Below, piece after piece: positions 36,126 to 45,534 of a stretch of 64,000 nt of DNA. The translations under genes were made by a program, and so were the position numbers. The stretch covers positions 434,001-498,000 of the forward strand of contig NZ_JAERTY010000001.1 of the NCBI RefSeq assembly GCF_016746095.1. Direction: 5' to 3'. Source of the stretch: Sphingobacterium faecale. Lineage in GTDB: Bacteria > Bacteroidota > Bacteroidia > Sphingobacteriales > Sphingobacteriaceae. The notes under the pieces were generated by a model that saw nothing but the letters and a program-made list of their open reading frames with translations, did not search any database and was not told the DNA's origin. The number at the start of each line of letters is the position of its first letter. The first letter of the stretch is position 1.

Positions 36126-36418
36126 TTGCTGCCTCCTTCCATTTGATTGTCTGCTTCCTCCGCCTGGTCTTCATATCGTGTGCAGTAATAGTTGTAGATT
36201 ACACCTAAGATGACAGCAAAAATAATCAGTCCGATACCATATGTTAAAGCTAAATTGAGTCCGAAAAATACAGTTGTAGCTAGTAATTCGTATTTAAATA
36301 CACCTAAGATTACAAAACCTGCATAACAGACTAAGTAAATAAAAAATAGGCTCACACCTAGTTTTGATTTTTGTTGAGTTAAGGCTTCTTTTTCCTCGGC
36401 AGTGTTATTGACATGCAT
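36122..36418 (-). CDS. DUF485 inner-membrane protein (YjcH-like)
   Basis: 98-aa protein with two transmembrane helices (about residues 24-44 and 58-78) and the KLGVSLFFIYLVCYAGFVIL start of the DUF485 family. Members are encoded directly upstream of actP and are thought to assist the symporter. The 4-bp overlap with the symporter gene here fits that. Confidence 0.9.
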   Translation of the reverse strand: MHVNNTAEEKEALTQQKSKLGVSLFFIYLVCYAGFVILGVFKYELLATTVFFGLNLALTYGIGLIIFAVILGVIYNYYCTRYEDQAEEADNQMEGGSK

Positions 36419-36691
36419 AAGTTGAAGGGTTATTAAATTTATACTTGGTTTAAGTTTTCATAAAGTCGAAACCGACTTCTTACAATTTTACAAAAAAAAC
36501 CTGATAACCAAGGTATACAAAACCATTTTCAAATAATTCTTTTTTAAACATGTTCGTGGTAACGTAAACCCCTTGCTATGGATCTAACTATAGTATGCTA
36601 CTGTTCTTTAGAGATAATAGGATTATACCCTTTTCTTTCCATGTGGAACGACAGACTATAAAAAAACAAGTAGAAAAGAAATTGCTTTTGT

Positions 36692-36722
36692 TTTGGCATA
36701 GTGCTGATTATTTCTATTTTTG
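36692..36722 (+). promoter_or_regulatory. Bacteroidota-type promoter for the PAP2-barrel gene
   Basis: TTTG at 36692-36695, a 19-nt spacer, and TATTTTTG at 36715-36722: a full match to TTTG-N19-TAnnTTTG. It overlaps the upstream TTG that could be taken as a start codon, so it decides in favour of the ATG at 36744. Confidence 0.75.
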
Positions 36723-36743
36723 AAAAATCTTTTGAATAACTTA

Positions 36744-38144
36744 ATGAAGAGAACCGTTCTGCTGTTTATCACATTATTTAATGTCGAGTTCCTTATGGCT
36801 CAGGCCTTGGTCCCGTCAGACAGCCTTCCAGAAAGCCATCCGATGGTGGAGATTGATAGCATTAAGCCCGTTGGTCAGTCTTTTATGCAAAAAGAGTTGG
36901 CAAAACGATCCGTAGCGCCGATCTTGTTATTTTCAGCTGCCGCAACCACATGGGGGACTCGAGAGCATATCCGGGATATCCGTAACCGTTATCTTCCTAC
37001 TTTCAAAGCTAGATATGATGATTATCTCCAGTACGGTCCTGCAGCGGCAGTATATGCTTTAAAATTCGCTGGAATAAAAGGAAGAAATAATACAGGTAGA
37101 GCCACGCTTTCATACGCCACTAGTTTGGTCATCATGGGGGTGTTGGTCAACTCTATTAAGTATACAACTAGAGTGCAAAGACCGGAAGGCACGAAGAAGA
37201 ACTCTTTTCCCTCCGGACACACTGCTATGGCATTTACCAATGCGGGTTTTCTTGATAAAGAGTACGGTCTGGTAAATCCGGCATATCGTATAGCGGGGTA
37301 TGGTTCGGCTGCGCTTACAGGCCTTGGTAGAAATCTGAATAATCGACATTGGTTGCCCGATGTACTAGCAGGTGCTGGTGTAGGGATTCTTTCGAATGAA
37401 TTGGGCTACTTTTTTATTGATAAATTTTACAAAAATAAAGGCGATAATCTAGGGCTCTTGTCAAGGGTCGAAGGGAATGATAACCCGTCTTTTCTTTCGC
37501 TTAAAGTAGGGACAGCTTTAGCAACTACCAATTTTTTCGAGCGTTCGGGGCTAGATGACCGTAAGCAAAAAGGATTTGAAGCAGGTTTTGAGGGTGCCTA
37601 TTTCTTTTCAAAAAAATGGGGAATTGGTGGAGATATCGGTTTTGCGAGTTTTCCTGTCACACCGCTTAGAGATGACTGGTTAAATTTTGATGAGGAGCCC
37701 CACGAATATAGTATTGAGACCCAGTCTATGGGATTTCTTTCCATTGGTTTAGGTCCGTATTACTCCTATGAATTGTCTGATAGATTTTTGATTACCTTAA
37801 AAGCTACTGGTGGCTATACAGCGACATCGAGTGGTAAGGTTTTTATAAAATATAAAGACGATGGTGATAATGGGCAAATGATAGATGTCCAGGAAGAAGT
37901 AGCGCGTTATAAGCCTAAGCCGGCTTTTCGTTGGAATACTGGAGCTGCTTTTACCTACAAACTGAATAGGGAACTTGGGATTACAGCTTACTCCAATTAC
38001 AATCAGATTAAATCAAAGATTCGCTATAATTTTGCTGATGGTGTCGAAGTTGACGAACATTTTAATGATGGGCTTAATAGCTTTACTGTCCAAGAAAAAA
38101 TAAATTATTTTACGCTTGGTCTGCGGTTAACAGCATTTTTCTAA
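36744..38144 (+). CDS. PAP2-superfamily phosphatase fused to a C-terminal outer-membrane beta-barrel-like domain
   Basis: About 466 aa. Signal peptide MKRTVLLFITLFNVEFLMAQ. The PAP2 acid phosphatase core has all three motifs: KYTTRVQRP, SFPSGHTAMAF and GRNLNNRHWLPDVLAG (about residues 135-215). From about 240 to the end the sequence alternates like an outer-membrane barrel (GFEAGFEGAYFFSKKWGIGG, YFTLGLRLTAFF at the terminus). The phosphatase probably acts on lipid or isoprenoid phosphates in the periplasm; the barrel would anchor it in the outer membrane. Confidence 0.82.
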   Translation: MKRTVLLFITLFNVEFLMAQALVPSDSLPESHPMVEIDSIKPVGQSFMQKELAKRSVAPILLFSAAATTWGTREHIRDIRNRYLPTFKARYDDYLQYGPAAAVYALKFAGIKGRNNTGRATLSYATSLVIMGVLVNSIKYTTRVQRPEGTKKNSFPSGHTAMAFTNAGFLDKEYGLVNPAYRIAGYGSAALTGLGRNLNNRHWLPDVLAGAGVGILSNELGYFFIDKFYKNKGDNLGLLSRVEGNDNPSFLSLKVGTALATTNFFERSGLDDRKQKGFEAGFEGAYFFSKKWGIGGDIGFASFPVTPLRDDWLNFDEEPHEYSIETQSMGFLSIGLGPYYSYELSDRFLITLKATGGYTATSSGKVFIKYKDDGDNGQMIDVQEEVARYKPKPAFRWNTGAAFTYKLNRELGITAYSNYNQIKSKIRYNFADGVEVDEHFNDGLNSFTVQEKINYFTLGLRLTAFF

Positions 38145-38465
38145 GAAAGGCAAAAAAATAGAGACTTTAGCCATGTTCCTATTTGGGAAATCGCATGGTC
38201 CAAAGAGCGTGTATGATAATCGTAGGCAGCTCGAGCAGAGGGCATAAGGGCTATAATTTTTGGATGCTCCCGATAGGGGTACATTCAAGCCTAGAATTTC
38301 TCCTGTCGATTTTTGTGATAGGCCCCCATGCAAAGTCAAACTTGCGAAGTGCAAATTTCATTACAATGGTAGAGGGATAATTAAAGGAAAGAAAATCTTT
38401 TTTTGATATTGTAAATATTTGCAATATTTTAGCGCAAAATTACATCATATAAACAAATAACAATT

Positions 38466-39098
38466 ATGAAAAAAGTTTTACTTTCTTTGGGTGCCGCATT
38501 TCTGTTGGCATCAGGCGTACAGGCACAAATAAGTTACGGTGTGAAAGCCGGAGTTAATTTGCCCAAACAAGTTGTTAAAATCACAGGCGAAGGCGCAGAT
38601 GTATCTTCATCATCTAAAGCTTCAACAAGTTTTTATGTTTCCGGCTATGCAAATATCTTTGCAGCGGAGAATTTCGCAATTCAACCAGGACTTTCTTTCC
38701 AGGGTAAAGGTGGGAAAATGGAGTTTGAGGGCGAGAAGGCAACATCTAATGTCCTGTCTTTGGATATTCCTGTTAATGCAGTATATTACATTCCTACCGG
38801 TAATACGGGTTCTGTTTTTTTAGGTGCAGGTCCTTATCTTGGTTTCCATTTGACTGGTAAAGAAAAGATGGGAGGCGAATCCAATGATATTTCAATAGGT
38901 TCAGGCAAAGACGATGATCTGAAATTATTGGATTACGGTTTGAATTTTCAGTTAGGTTATAAATTGGCTAATGGTTTTTTAATTAATGGAGGTTATGGTT
39001 TAGGCTTAGCCAACTTGATCAATGATGTTGATGTACCTAGTTTCAGCGTCAAAGGACACAATAGAATTCTTTCCTTTGGTGTAGGATTCGAGTTTTAG
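38466..39098 (+). CDS. Porin-like outer-membrane beta-barrel protein
   Basis: 210-aa OMP_b-brl_2-type protein. Signal peptide to about residue 20 (SGVQAQ), then ISYGVKAGVNLPK, repeated amphipathic beta strands with glycine and aromatic residues, and a closing ILSFGVGFEF, with the terminal Phe needed for outer-membrane insertion. Function unknown. The 321-bp gap before it holds only weak ORFs. Confidence 0.85.
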   Translation: MKKVLLSLGAAFLLASGVQAQISYGVKAGVNLPKQVVKITGEGADVSSSSKASTSFYVSGYANIFAAENFAIQPGLSFQGKGGKMEFEGEKATSNVLSLDIPVNAVYYIPTGNTGSVFLGAGPYLGFHLTGKEKMGGESNDISIGSGKDDDLKLLDYGLNFQLGYKLANGFLINGGYGLGLANLINDVDVPSFSVKGHNRILSFGVGFEF

Positions 39099-39190
39099 GA
39101 CGGATTACAGGAATAGAAGCCCGAATCCGGAAAGGTAAGCCCTATTTACTGCGGAGCTATAAGCCTTCCTGGCAACCTGAAAAAATTAAG

Positions 39191-39227
39191 ATAGCCATCC
39201 AGAACGACTGGGTGGCTATTACTTTTT
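39191..39227 (+). terminator. Intrinsic terminator downstream of the porin-like gene
   Basis: ATAGCCATCCAG (39191-39202) pairs with CTGGGTGGCTAT (39208-39219), two wobble pairs, 5-nt loop, followed by TTACTTTTT. Confidence 0.75.
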
Positions 39228-39902
39228 ATGATATTTCATTATTGAGGTGGGAATACGTCTTGTAAAATAATCGATTTAGATTATTGACGAAAGAAGAGGT
39301 AGAGGTGATGCGGATCAAAGAATCGGGCAGCGTATCTTTACACTCACCCAAGCGTATTAGCAGCTTTGTTTGTGTCGCGCTTGCTTGCATTGGAGAAGGT
39401 ATTCCGTGGTATAGCATTTGGGGACGAGATGGTAGCACTAATTAATCACTGTATTTTTGTTTTGCGCTCCCAAGCCCCTTCTATAGACACACCTTTGCAT
39501 GCCTTTTTGCCTTTCAAACACATCTATTACAGATCGAAAACAACCGTTAACTCTATGGGCATGATCGGCCCAATTCATATCGGAGGTTGGAAGTAGACTC
39601 CAAATCAAATGAGAAGTTAATCGGTTTCAACAAGACTATAAGATGCGGGGAGCTCGACGAAAGTCGGGCTTTTTGCATGTACAATTAGTATTTCCGAATA
39701 TTGATAACTCCATTTTCATAGGTAAAATGTAGTTTTAGATATTTGTTGAATTGATTACGAATCTATTAATGTGAATGATTCAAAAATGCAGAGTTTTTTT
39801 TAACCTGTCAAAATTCAATCTTTTCTTGCAACTCCATATTTAACTTATTAGTTTTAGGGCGGGTATAACCAAGTTAACAATTTATCCGGTAGACCAGAGA
39901 TC
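39228..39902. other. Non-coding stretch with a GAAA-tetraloop terminator
   Basis: Within this 675-bp gap I see no ORF with coding character. At 39651-39674 there is AGCTCGAC, GAAA loop, GTCGGGCT, then TTTT: a compact intrinsic terminator on the + strand, about 420 bp after the previous one. That suggests something is transcribed in between, perhaps a small RNA or a decayed gene. A poor -7-like TAGTTTTA at 39849-39856 may serve the sigma-factor gene. Confidence 0.4.
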
Positions 39903-40478
39903 ATGAAGACACCCCCTGATATAGACGACAAGGAACTGCTTTCACGAATGTGTGCGGGCGATCATCTCGCTTTTCAGGAGATCTATCAACGTTATCACGA
40001 ACTCCTCTATATCTTCGCATATCGCAAGCTCAAGGATGAAGTAGAAGCCCGGGATGTAGTCCATGATGTGTTTGCCTGGCTGCTGGAAAAGGGTGCTTCG
40101 CTTTCGATAAATAGCACATTGTCCAGTTACCTCTACAAGTCTGTGCTGAACAAGATTTTCGATATCTTTCGTAAAAAAGATACCTTCCAGCGTTATGTCG
40201 ATCGCGGCGAATATTATATTGATGTGGACAGTAAAGAGACGGATTACTTGATCCGTGAGAAAGACGTCAGGGCGCTTATCGATAACGAGATTGCTGCTAT
40301 GCCTCCACGTATGCGTGAAGTTTACGAGCTGAAATACAGACAACATCTCACCCACGAAGAGATTGCCCAACAGTTGGGGATATCGCCCGAGACCGTAAAA
40401 ACACATATCAAGCATGCTACCAAACACCTCAAAGATAAGCTGGGACTCGTGGTTTTTATAGTATATCTTCTCAATTGA
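39903..40478 (+). CDS. ECF RNA polymerase sigma-70 factor, FecI-like (locus 1)
   Basis: 191-aa ECF sigma factor. Region 2 is ELLSRMCAGDHLAFQEIYQR to ARDVVHDVFAWLLEKG, and region 4 is MPPRMREVYELKYRQHLTHEE, with the helix-turn-helix IAQQLGISPETVKTHIKHA. It belongs to the Bacteroidota FecI group placed before FecR and a SusC receptor with an STN domain. It should be released or activated when the partner receptor binds its ligand, and transcribe the SusCD genes downstream. Confidence 0.93.
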   Translation: MKTPPDIDDKELLSRMCAGDHLAFQEIYQRYHELLYIFAYRKLKDEVEARDVVHDVFAWLLEKGASLSINSTLSSYLYKSVLNKIFDIFRKKDTFQRYVDRGEYYIDVDSKETDYLIREKDVRALIDNEIAAMPPRMREVYELKYRQHLTHEEIAQQLGISPETVKTHIKHATKHLKDKLGLVVFIVYLLN

Positions 40479-40601
40479 TGAAAAAATAATATATTGTTAG
40501 TCAATTGTTTGTGTTGTTTTGTTGTTTTTTTATAGTAATATTTACCCCAAAAGCTATGTTCTTACGCCTTAGTTATTGTAACCTGTGTGTACAAGAGCAT
40601 C

Positions 40602-41747
40602 ATGGAAAAAGAGAATATCAAAGATATCCTGCAGAAAGCCGGTAAAAAAGACATAACTCCCCAAGAGGAAGATAAAGTCCGTCTTTGGCTATTACAGCTG
40701 CACCAACAAGAGCCCTCGACATTGTCCGAGGAGCAGATAAAGGAGGCAGGTAGGCATATCTGGACGCGTCTGCAGCAGCCTCAACCGACTATCGATCCTG
40801 TTGTCCGACGTCTTTGGTCGAGATGGGTAGCAGCCGTAGCGATGGTCTGCTGCATAGCAGCCGGAGCACTCTATTACTTCAATATGTCCGATAACACGCC
40901 GCTTGAATCTGTTTACGGCGGAGATGTCACCCCCGGTAAAACGGGAGCCACCCTAACACTTGCAGATGGTACGCAGATCCACATCGATGATGCTCAAAGC
41001 GGTGACCTGGCCGAACAGTTCGGTGTAAAGATCAGTAAGGACGCAGACGGGCAAATTATATATGAGATCAACGATAAGGAAGCTCATGCTATTGGATACA
41101 ATACACTTACCACGACGCGTGGAGAGCAGACCAAGGTGCGCTTACCCGATGGCACACTAGTATTTCTCAATGCATTGTCTTCGCTACGATACCCCACTTC
41201 TTTTGCAGATAATACAGAGCGGACTGTATCGCTAAGTGGGGAAGGGTATTTTCAGGTGACCAAGGCTTATCAGGATATAGCCGGAAAAAAGCAGGTACAG
41301 ACTTTTGTGGTAGAGACCAACCAGCAGAAAGTACGCGTGCTCGGAACAAGATTTAATATCAATGCGTTTAATCCCGACTTGATCGTAACTACGCTCGAGG
41401 AAGGCGCAGTACTCGTTTCATCGACTGAAGCCACGCAGCGCTTACGCCCAGGCGAACAGGTGCATAATAACGGGCAGCAGATGATACTTGGACAAGCCAA
41501 TATGGATGAAGTGCTCGGGTGGAAGGACGGCAATTTTATTTTTATGGGAGTCGGTATCCATACCGTGATGGAGCAGGTATCGCGGTGGTATGACGTAGAC
41601 GTTGTGTACAATAGTCAGCAGATCGGAGGGCTCTTCTATGTCAATATATCACGCGATAAAAACCTTAGCGAAATATTGAGCGTATTGGAAAAAACAAGTG
41701 GTATTCGGTTCAAAATAGAAGGAAGGAGGGTAATCGTGGGCACGTAA
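40602..41747 (+). CDS. FecR-family anti-sigma factor (locus 1)
   Basis: About 381-aa inner-membrane regulator, start ATG at 40602 (MEKENIKD). Cytoplasmic N-terminus (1-80), one transmembrane helix (WVAAVAMVCCIAAGALYYF, about 83-102), then the periplasmic FecR domain with LTTTRGEQTKVRLPDGTLVF, SGEGYFQV, VLGTRFNINAF, and a C-terminal STN-like DUF4974 domain (YYNSQQIGGLFYVNIS-like region). It receives the signal from the STN domain of the SusC receptor and controls the preceding sigma factor. Confidence 0.92.
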   Translation: MEKENIKDILQKAGKKDITPQEEDKVRLWLLQLHQQEPSTLSEEQIKEAGRHIWTRLQQPQPTIDPVVRRLWSRWVAAVAMVCCIAAGALYYFNMSDNTPLESVYGGDVTPGKTGATLTLADGTQIHIDDAQSGDLAEQFGVKISKDADGQIIYEINDKEAHAIGYNTLTTTRGEQTKVRLPDGTLVFLNALSSLRYPTSFADNTERTVSLSGEGYFQVTKAYQDIAGKKQVQTFVVETNQQKVRVLGTRFNINAFNPDLIVTTLEEGAVLVSSTEATQRLRPGEQVHNNGQQMILGQANMDEVLGWKDGNFIFMGVGIHTVMEQVSRWYDVDVVYNSQQIGGLFYVNISRDKNLSEILSVLEKTSGIRFKIEGRRVIVGT

Positions 41748-41794
41748 ACAATAAATCACATTAATACCATTACATAGGAAGGGTAACCTAATAA

Positions 41795-41820
41795 GCTGTC
41801 CCGGCGGTAACCGGAACAGC
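41795..41820 (+). terminator. Hairpin between fecR and susC (locus 1)
   Basis: GCTGTCCCGG (41795-41804) and CCGGAACAGC (41811-41820) pair over 10 positions with one wobble and a CGGTAA loop; TTTTTTATTAACC follows some 30 nt later. It separates the regulatory pair from the receptor genes, and locus 2 has a similar element at the same place. Confidence 0.5.
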
Positions 41821-41923
41821 ACAGTACGTTGCCTGACCAAAAACTAATGTTTTTTTATTAACCGCAGTATGCCTCAGACACAAGCAATGGCACGGCATAC
41901 TGCATCAAGCAAGCTATGAACAA

Positions 41924-44900
41924 ATGTACGGATTTTTACAAACAAATGCGCTGAAAGCGCTAATCCCAATCGGTATACGGTTGTTGCGGGTTCGGGTAAC
42001 AGACGCCCGGTACCGTAGGGATTATAAGAAATGGATGATGAGAGCCAAATTGACCATACTTATCCTGACACTTTCTATGGTGCATCTGATGGCGTCCTCG
42101 TTGGCCCAACAGGTAACGCTATCGTTCAAAGGTGCAGCGCTCACGAGCGTTCTTTCGGAGATCAAAGCACAGTCGGGTTATGATTTTGTCATTTATACCG
42201 GGACGAAAATGCAGTCTGTCAAACCGGTATCTATACAGGTAGAGAAGATGGAGCTGACTAAAGTGCTGCATGAGATTTTTGACGGGCAACCATTGACCTA
42301 CGAACTGGACAATAAAATCATTGTCATCCGGGAAAGGGCTAAAACCACCATGGCATCCTCCATCGCTAATCAAGAAAACATACTACAGCAGCCTATTCGT
42401 GGCCGCGTCACCAATGAAAAAGGAGAACCATTGATTGGTGCTTCCATTTATGTCCTCGATGCGCAGGGGAAGCGCACTACGGTACAGACCAAAACGGATG
42501 CGGAGGGAAACTTTGAAATAGTTCAATTAGGGGCTAGAGCCGGGCTTGAAGTTACATATTTAGGATATTCAACGCAAAGGATTTTTGGACGATCTGATAT
42601 GGTAGAAATAAAGCTAAAGCCTTTTTCTGCTGAGGTGGATGAGGTAGAAGTCGTATCTACTGGATACCAAAAAATGCCCAAGGAAAGAGCTACGGGGAGC
42701 TTCGTGCAAATCGATAGTACGATATTGGCTTTACGGGTGACACCCAATATCTTATCAAGGTTGGATGGGGCTGCAGCAGGGCTTCAGTTCGATAATAGAA
42801 CAGGTCGCTCTAAAATAAATGTTCGTGGTATCAATTCTTTAAACGAACTGAGCCAAAATCCATTGATCGTATTGGATAACTTTCCCTATGAGGGACGTAT
42901 CGAAGATATTGATCCTGAAACGGTGGAATCCGTTACCATATTAAAAGATGCTGCCGCCACATCTATATGGGGAGTCAAGGCAGGCAACGGTGTTATTGTG
43001 ATCAATAGGAAAAAGATTGGAAGTGATGAATCTGCTAAAATTTCGCTCAGTAGCAGGACAATTTTACAAGATCAAAGTGACTTGTTGGCCATTCCCGATA
43101 TGTCTTCCGCTGATTTTATAGAGATGGAACGCATGCTGTATGACAAAGGCTTTTATAATAGTAAGCTCAATGCCGCAGATCAGAGGAGTTTGGTCTTGTC
43201 ACCGGTTGTCCGCTTATTGGACGCTAATAAAAAAGGGAAGATGGATCTGGAAAGTATGGAATCTGCTTTCAGCGATTTTGCGCGGCAGGATTATAGAGAA
43301 GATCTGATGAAATACTTCTACAGAAACCCGCTCAATAATCAGTTTAATGTAAATATAGCTAAAGGTGGTAATAAATACGGTTTTGGGCTAACGGCGATGC
43401 TACAGCAGGACAGGGGAGAAAATAAATATGCTGCGCAACGTAAACTAAACGTAGGTATACAGAATACATTCATGCCCGTCAGGGGGTTGCAATTACGTTC
43501 ACATGCAACTGTAGTTTACGCTAAAGTAACAGATAGGCCGCACGGGATGGGATACGGATATTCACCAGGAGGCGGTCTCTCCGGCATATATCCTTACCTG
43601 TCTCTTGTTGGAGCCGGTGGGACAGCTACCGAGGTGCCTAATGGATATAACCTCGATTATGTACGTACCGCAGGGAGCGGTTTGCTGATGGACTGGATTT
43701 ATAGACCATATGAAGAGCATTTGTACAACAAGACCAGCACACTTAATTTTTACTTGAACAGTAATTTGGATCTACGTTACGAAATTGATAAGGGGATAGC
43801 ATGGACTGTTATGCATGCGTTGGAGATGACGGATAGCAAAGGGCAGGTGCTAAATATGCAGGATTCCTACACTACGCGCGACCTCGTAAACCGGTATACC
43901 CAGATCGTCGGAGGCACGCCAAAATATATGTTGCCTAAAGGAGATATATTGACCAATAGCTTTTCGTCTGCATTTGCAAACAGATTTCGTACACAGATAG
44001 ATATTAACAGAAAATTGTCCAAAATTGACCATCTGTCTGCAATCGTTGGTTTCGAAATCAGTGATCAGCCCATCTCGACACAGACTTATAGATCTTACGG
44101 ATACAATAGCGAGATCCTGACCTCCGCAAAAGTAGATTATCTGACAAGTTATCCCATATTTGAAGGATTGTCATTCAATACGCCTATACCATTTGTGGAT
44201 GCCTACAAGAGGAAGAATAGCAGAGTTATGTCGCTGTATGCGAATGCTGGTTATACCGTCTTGGATAAATACCAGCTATTCGGTTCAGTGCGTCGAGATG
44301 GTTCGAATAATTTTGGAAAGGAATCCAATGAAAAGTGGAATCCACTGTGGTCTTTTGGTTTTGCTTGGAATTTGAAGAAAGAAAGGTTCTTAGCCTATAT
44401 TACTTGGCTGGATCAAGCTAAAATTAGAGGCACAATAGGGCACAGTGGCAATATTGGAGCTGGAGCACTCTCTAGACCGATATTGATTTATAGCGCTGCT
44501 CATCCTTATACCAATCTTCCGTATGCGACGATAAGTCTTCCGCCCAATCCAAAACTTAAATGGGAGGATGTCAAGATGTATAATTTAGGTCTGGATATGG
44601 GATTTTTAGGGCAGAGTCTGTCAGGATCAATCGATTTATTCTGGAAGCACTCCACAGATCTGATCAGTAATGATCCGATAGATCCTACAACAGGTCTAGC
44701 TACGGCCCAGCGTAATGTAGGCGAATTAAAAGGTAGGGGTATAGATGTCGCTTTGAGATATAAAACGAATATATCGCAGATACAGGTGTCTAGTATTTTT
44801 AATATGAGCTATGTCAAGGATAGGGTGGAGACCTATAATGGGACCTTGATGAGTGCGATGAGTTATATGGGAAGTAAAGGAGAGAGTATCCGCCCCATTA

Positions 44901-45529
44901 CAGGACAGCGACTGTACCCGCTTTATAGCTTTCGATCTGCTGGTCTTGATCCTGATAATGGAGATCCACGCGGATATTACAAAGGTGAGATTTCAAAAGA
45001 CTACGCCAAGATCACGACCGATTCGCTACAGTACCACACCTTTCATGGTACTTCGTTGCCTCCATACTATGGTAATTTTAATCTTAATATCAGTTATCGT
45101 GGCTTTACAGTTTCTTCCAATGTACAGTTTAAGTTTGGTCATTACTTCCGTAAAAATAGTATCAACTATGGATCAGCATATCGATATCAAGATATACATG
45201 AAGACTTTCAGTACCGATGGCAGAAGTCTGGAGATGAACAGTATACCAATGTGCCATCTATGCCTTATCCTGCTGTAACGGCTAGAGATAATTTTTATAA
45301 TTATTCGGATGTACTGGTGCATAAAGGTGATTTGATTAGGCTCAATGATATAGGTGCATCCTATCGATTCAAGGGGAGGATAGGACAGCGGAGTATACAT
45401 ACTGCCATCAGTCTGAACTGCTCTAATGTTGGTCTTTTATGGCGCAGGAATAGTGTGGGGGTAGATCCTGATTATAACAATCTGCCTGCCCCGCGGTCCT
45501 ATGGATTTAATGTGACATTTAACTATTGA
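41924..45529 (+). CDS. SusC-family TonB-dependent receptor with STN signalling domain (locus 1)
   Basis: 1201-aa outer-membrane receptor. Start uncertain: ATG at 41924, or an internal MMRAKLTILILTL start (42035) that begins directly at the signal peptide (ending SSLAQQ). An STN domain (about 65-115: LSFKGAALTSVLSEIKAQSG) that can contact FecR is followed by a carboxypeptidase-like domain (IRGRVTNEKGEPLIGASIYV, from about 157), the VEVVSTGYQKMPKERATGSF motif and a plug with LKDAAATSIWGVKAGNGVI. The remainder is barrel, ending in FNVTFNY. The ligand is unknown. Confidence 0.93.
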   Translation: MYGFLQTNALKALIPIGIRLLRVRVTDARYRRDYKKWMMRAKLTILILTLSMVHLMASSLAQQVTLSFKGAALTSVLSEIKAQSGYDFVIYTGTKMQSVKPVSIQVEKMELTKVLHEIFDGQPLTYELDNKIIVIRERAKTTMASSIANQENILQQPIRGRVTNEKGEPLIGASIYVLDAQGKRTTVQTKTDAEGNFEIVQLGARAGLEVTYLGYSTQRIFGRSDMVEIKLKPFSAEVDEVEVVSTGYQKMPKERATGSFVQIDSTILALRVTPNILSRLDGAAAGLQFDNRTGRSKINVRGINSLNELSQNPLIVLDNFPYEGRIEDIDPETVESVTILKDAAATSIWGVKAGNGVIVINRKKIGSDESAKISLSSRTILQDQSDLLAIPDMSSADFIEMERMLYDKGFYNSKLNAADQRSLVLSPVVRLLDANKKGKMDLESMESAFSDFARQDYREDLMKYFYRNPLNNQFNVNIAKGGNKYGFGLTAMLQQDRGENKYAAQRKLNVGIQNTFMPVRGLQLRSHATVVYAKVTDRPHGMGYGYSPGGGLSGIYPYLSLVGAGGTATEVPNGYNLDYVRTAGSGLLMDWIYRPYEEHLYNKTSTLNFYLNSNLDLRYEIDKGIAWTVMHALEMTDSKGQVLNMQDSYTTRDLVNRYTQIVGGTPKYMLPKGDILTNSFSSAFANRFRTQIDINRKLSKIDHLSAIVGFEISDQPISTQTYRSYGYNSEILTSAKVDYLTSYPIFEGLSFNTPIPFVDAYKRKNSRVMSLYANAGYTVLDKYQLFGSVRRDGSNNFGKESNEKWNPLWSFGFAWNLKKERFLAYITWLDQAKIRGTIGHSGNIGAGALSRPILIYSAAHPYTNLPYATISLPPNPKLKWEDVKMYNLGLDMGFLGQSLSGSIDLFWKHSTDLISNDPIDPTTGLATAQRNVGELKGRGIDVALRYKTNISQIQVSSIFNMSYVKDRVETYNGTLMSAMSYMGSKGESIRPITGQRLYPLYSFRSAGLDPDNGDPRGYYKGEISKDYAKITTDSLQYHTFHGTSLPPYYGNFNLNISYRGFTVSSNVQFKFGHYFRKNSINYGSAYRYQDIHEDFQYRWQKSGDEQYTNVPSMPYPAVTARDNFYNYSDVLVHKGDLIRLNDIGASYRFKGRIGQRSIHTAISLNCSNVGLLWRRNSVGVDPDYNNLPAPRSYGFNVTFNY

Positions 45530-45534
45530 TTGCA

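Noticed and set aside
36720..36743. TTG start of the PAP2-barrel gene
   Set aside because: It lies within the -7 promoter element; the ATG at 36744 starts exactly at a signal peptide.
38127..38380. Opposed 65- and 75-aa ORFs in the gap before the porin-like gene
   Set aside because: Neither has a good start context, signal peptide or recognisable motif; treated as non-coding.
39942..40427. 161-aa minus-strand ORF
   Set aside because: Fully antisense to the clear ECF sigma-factor gene; no recognisable protein features.
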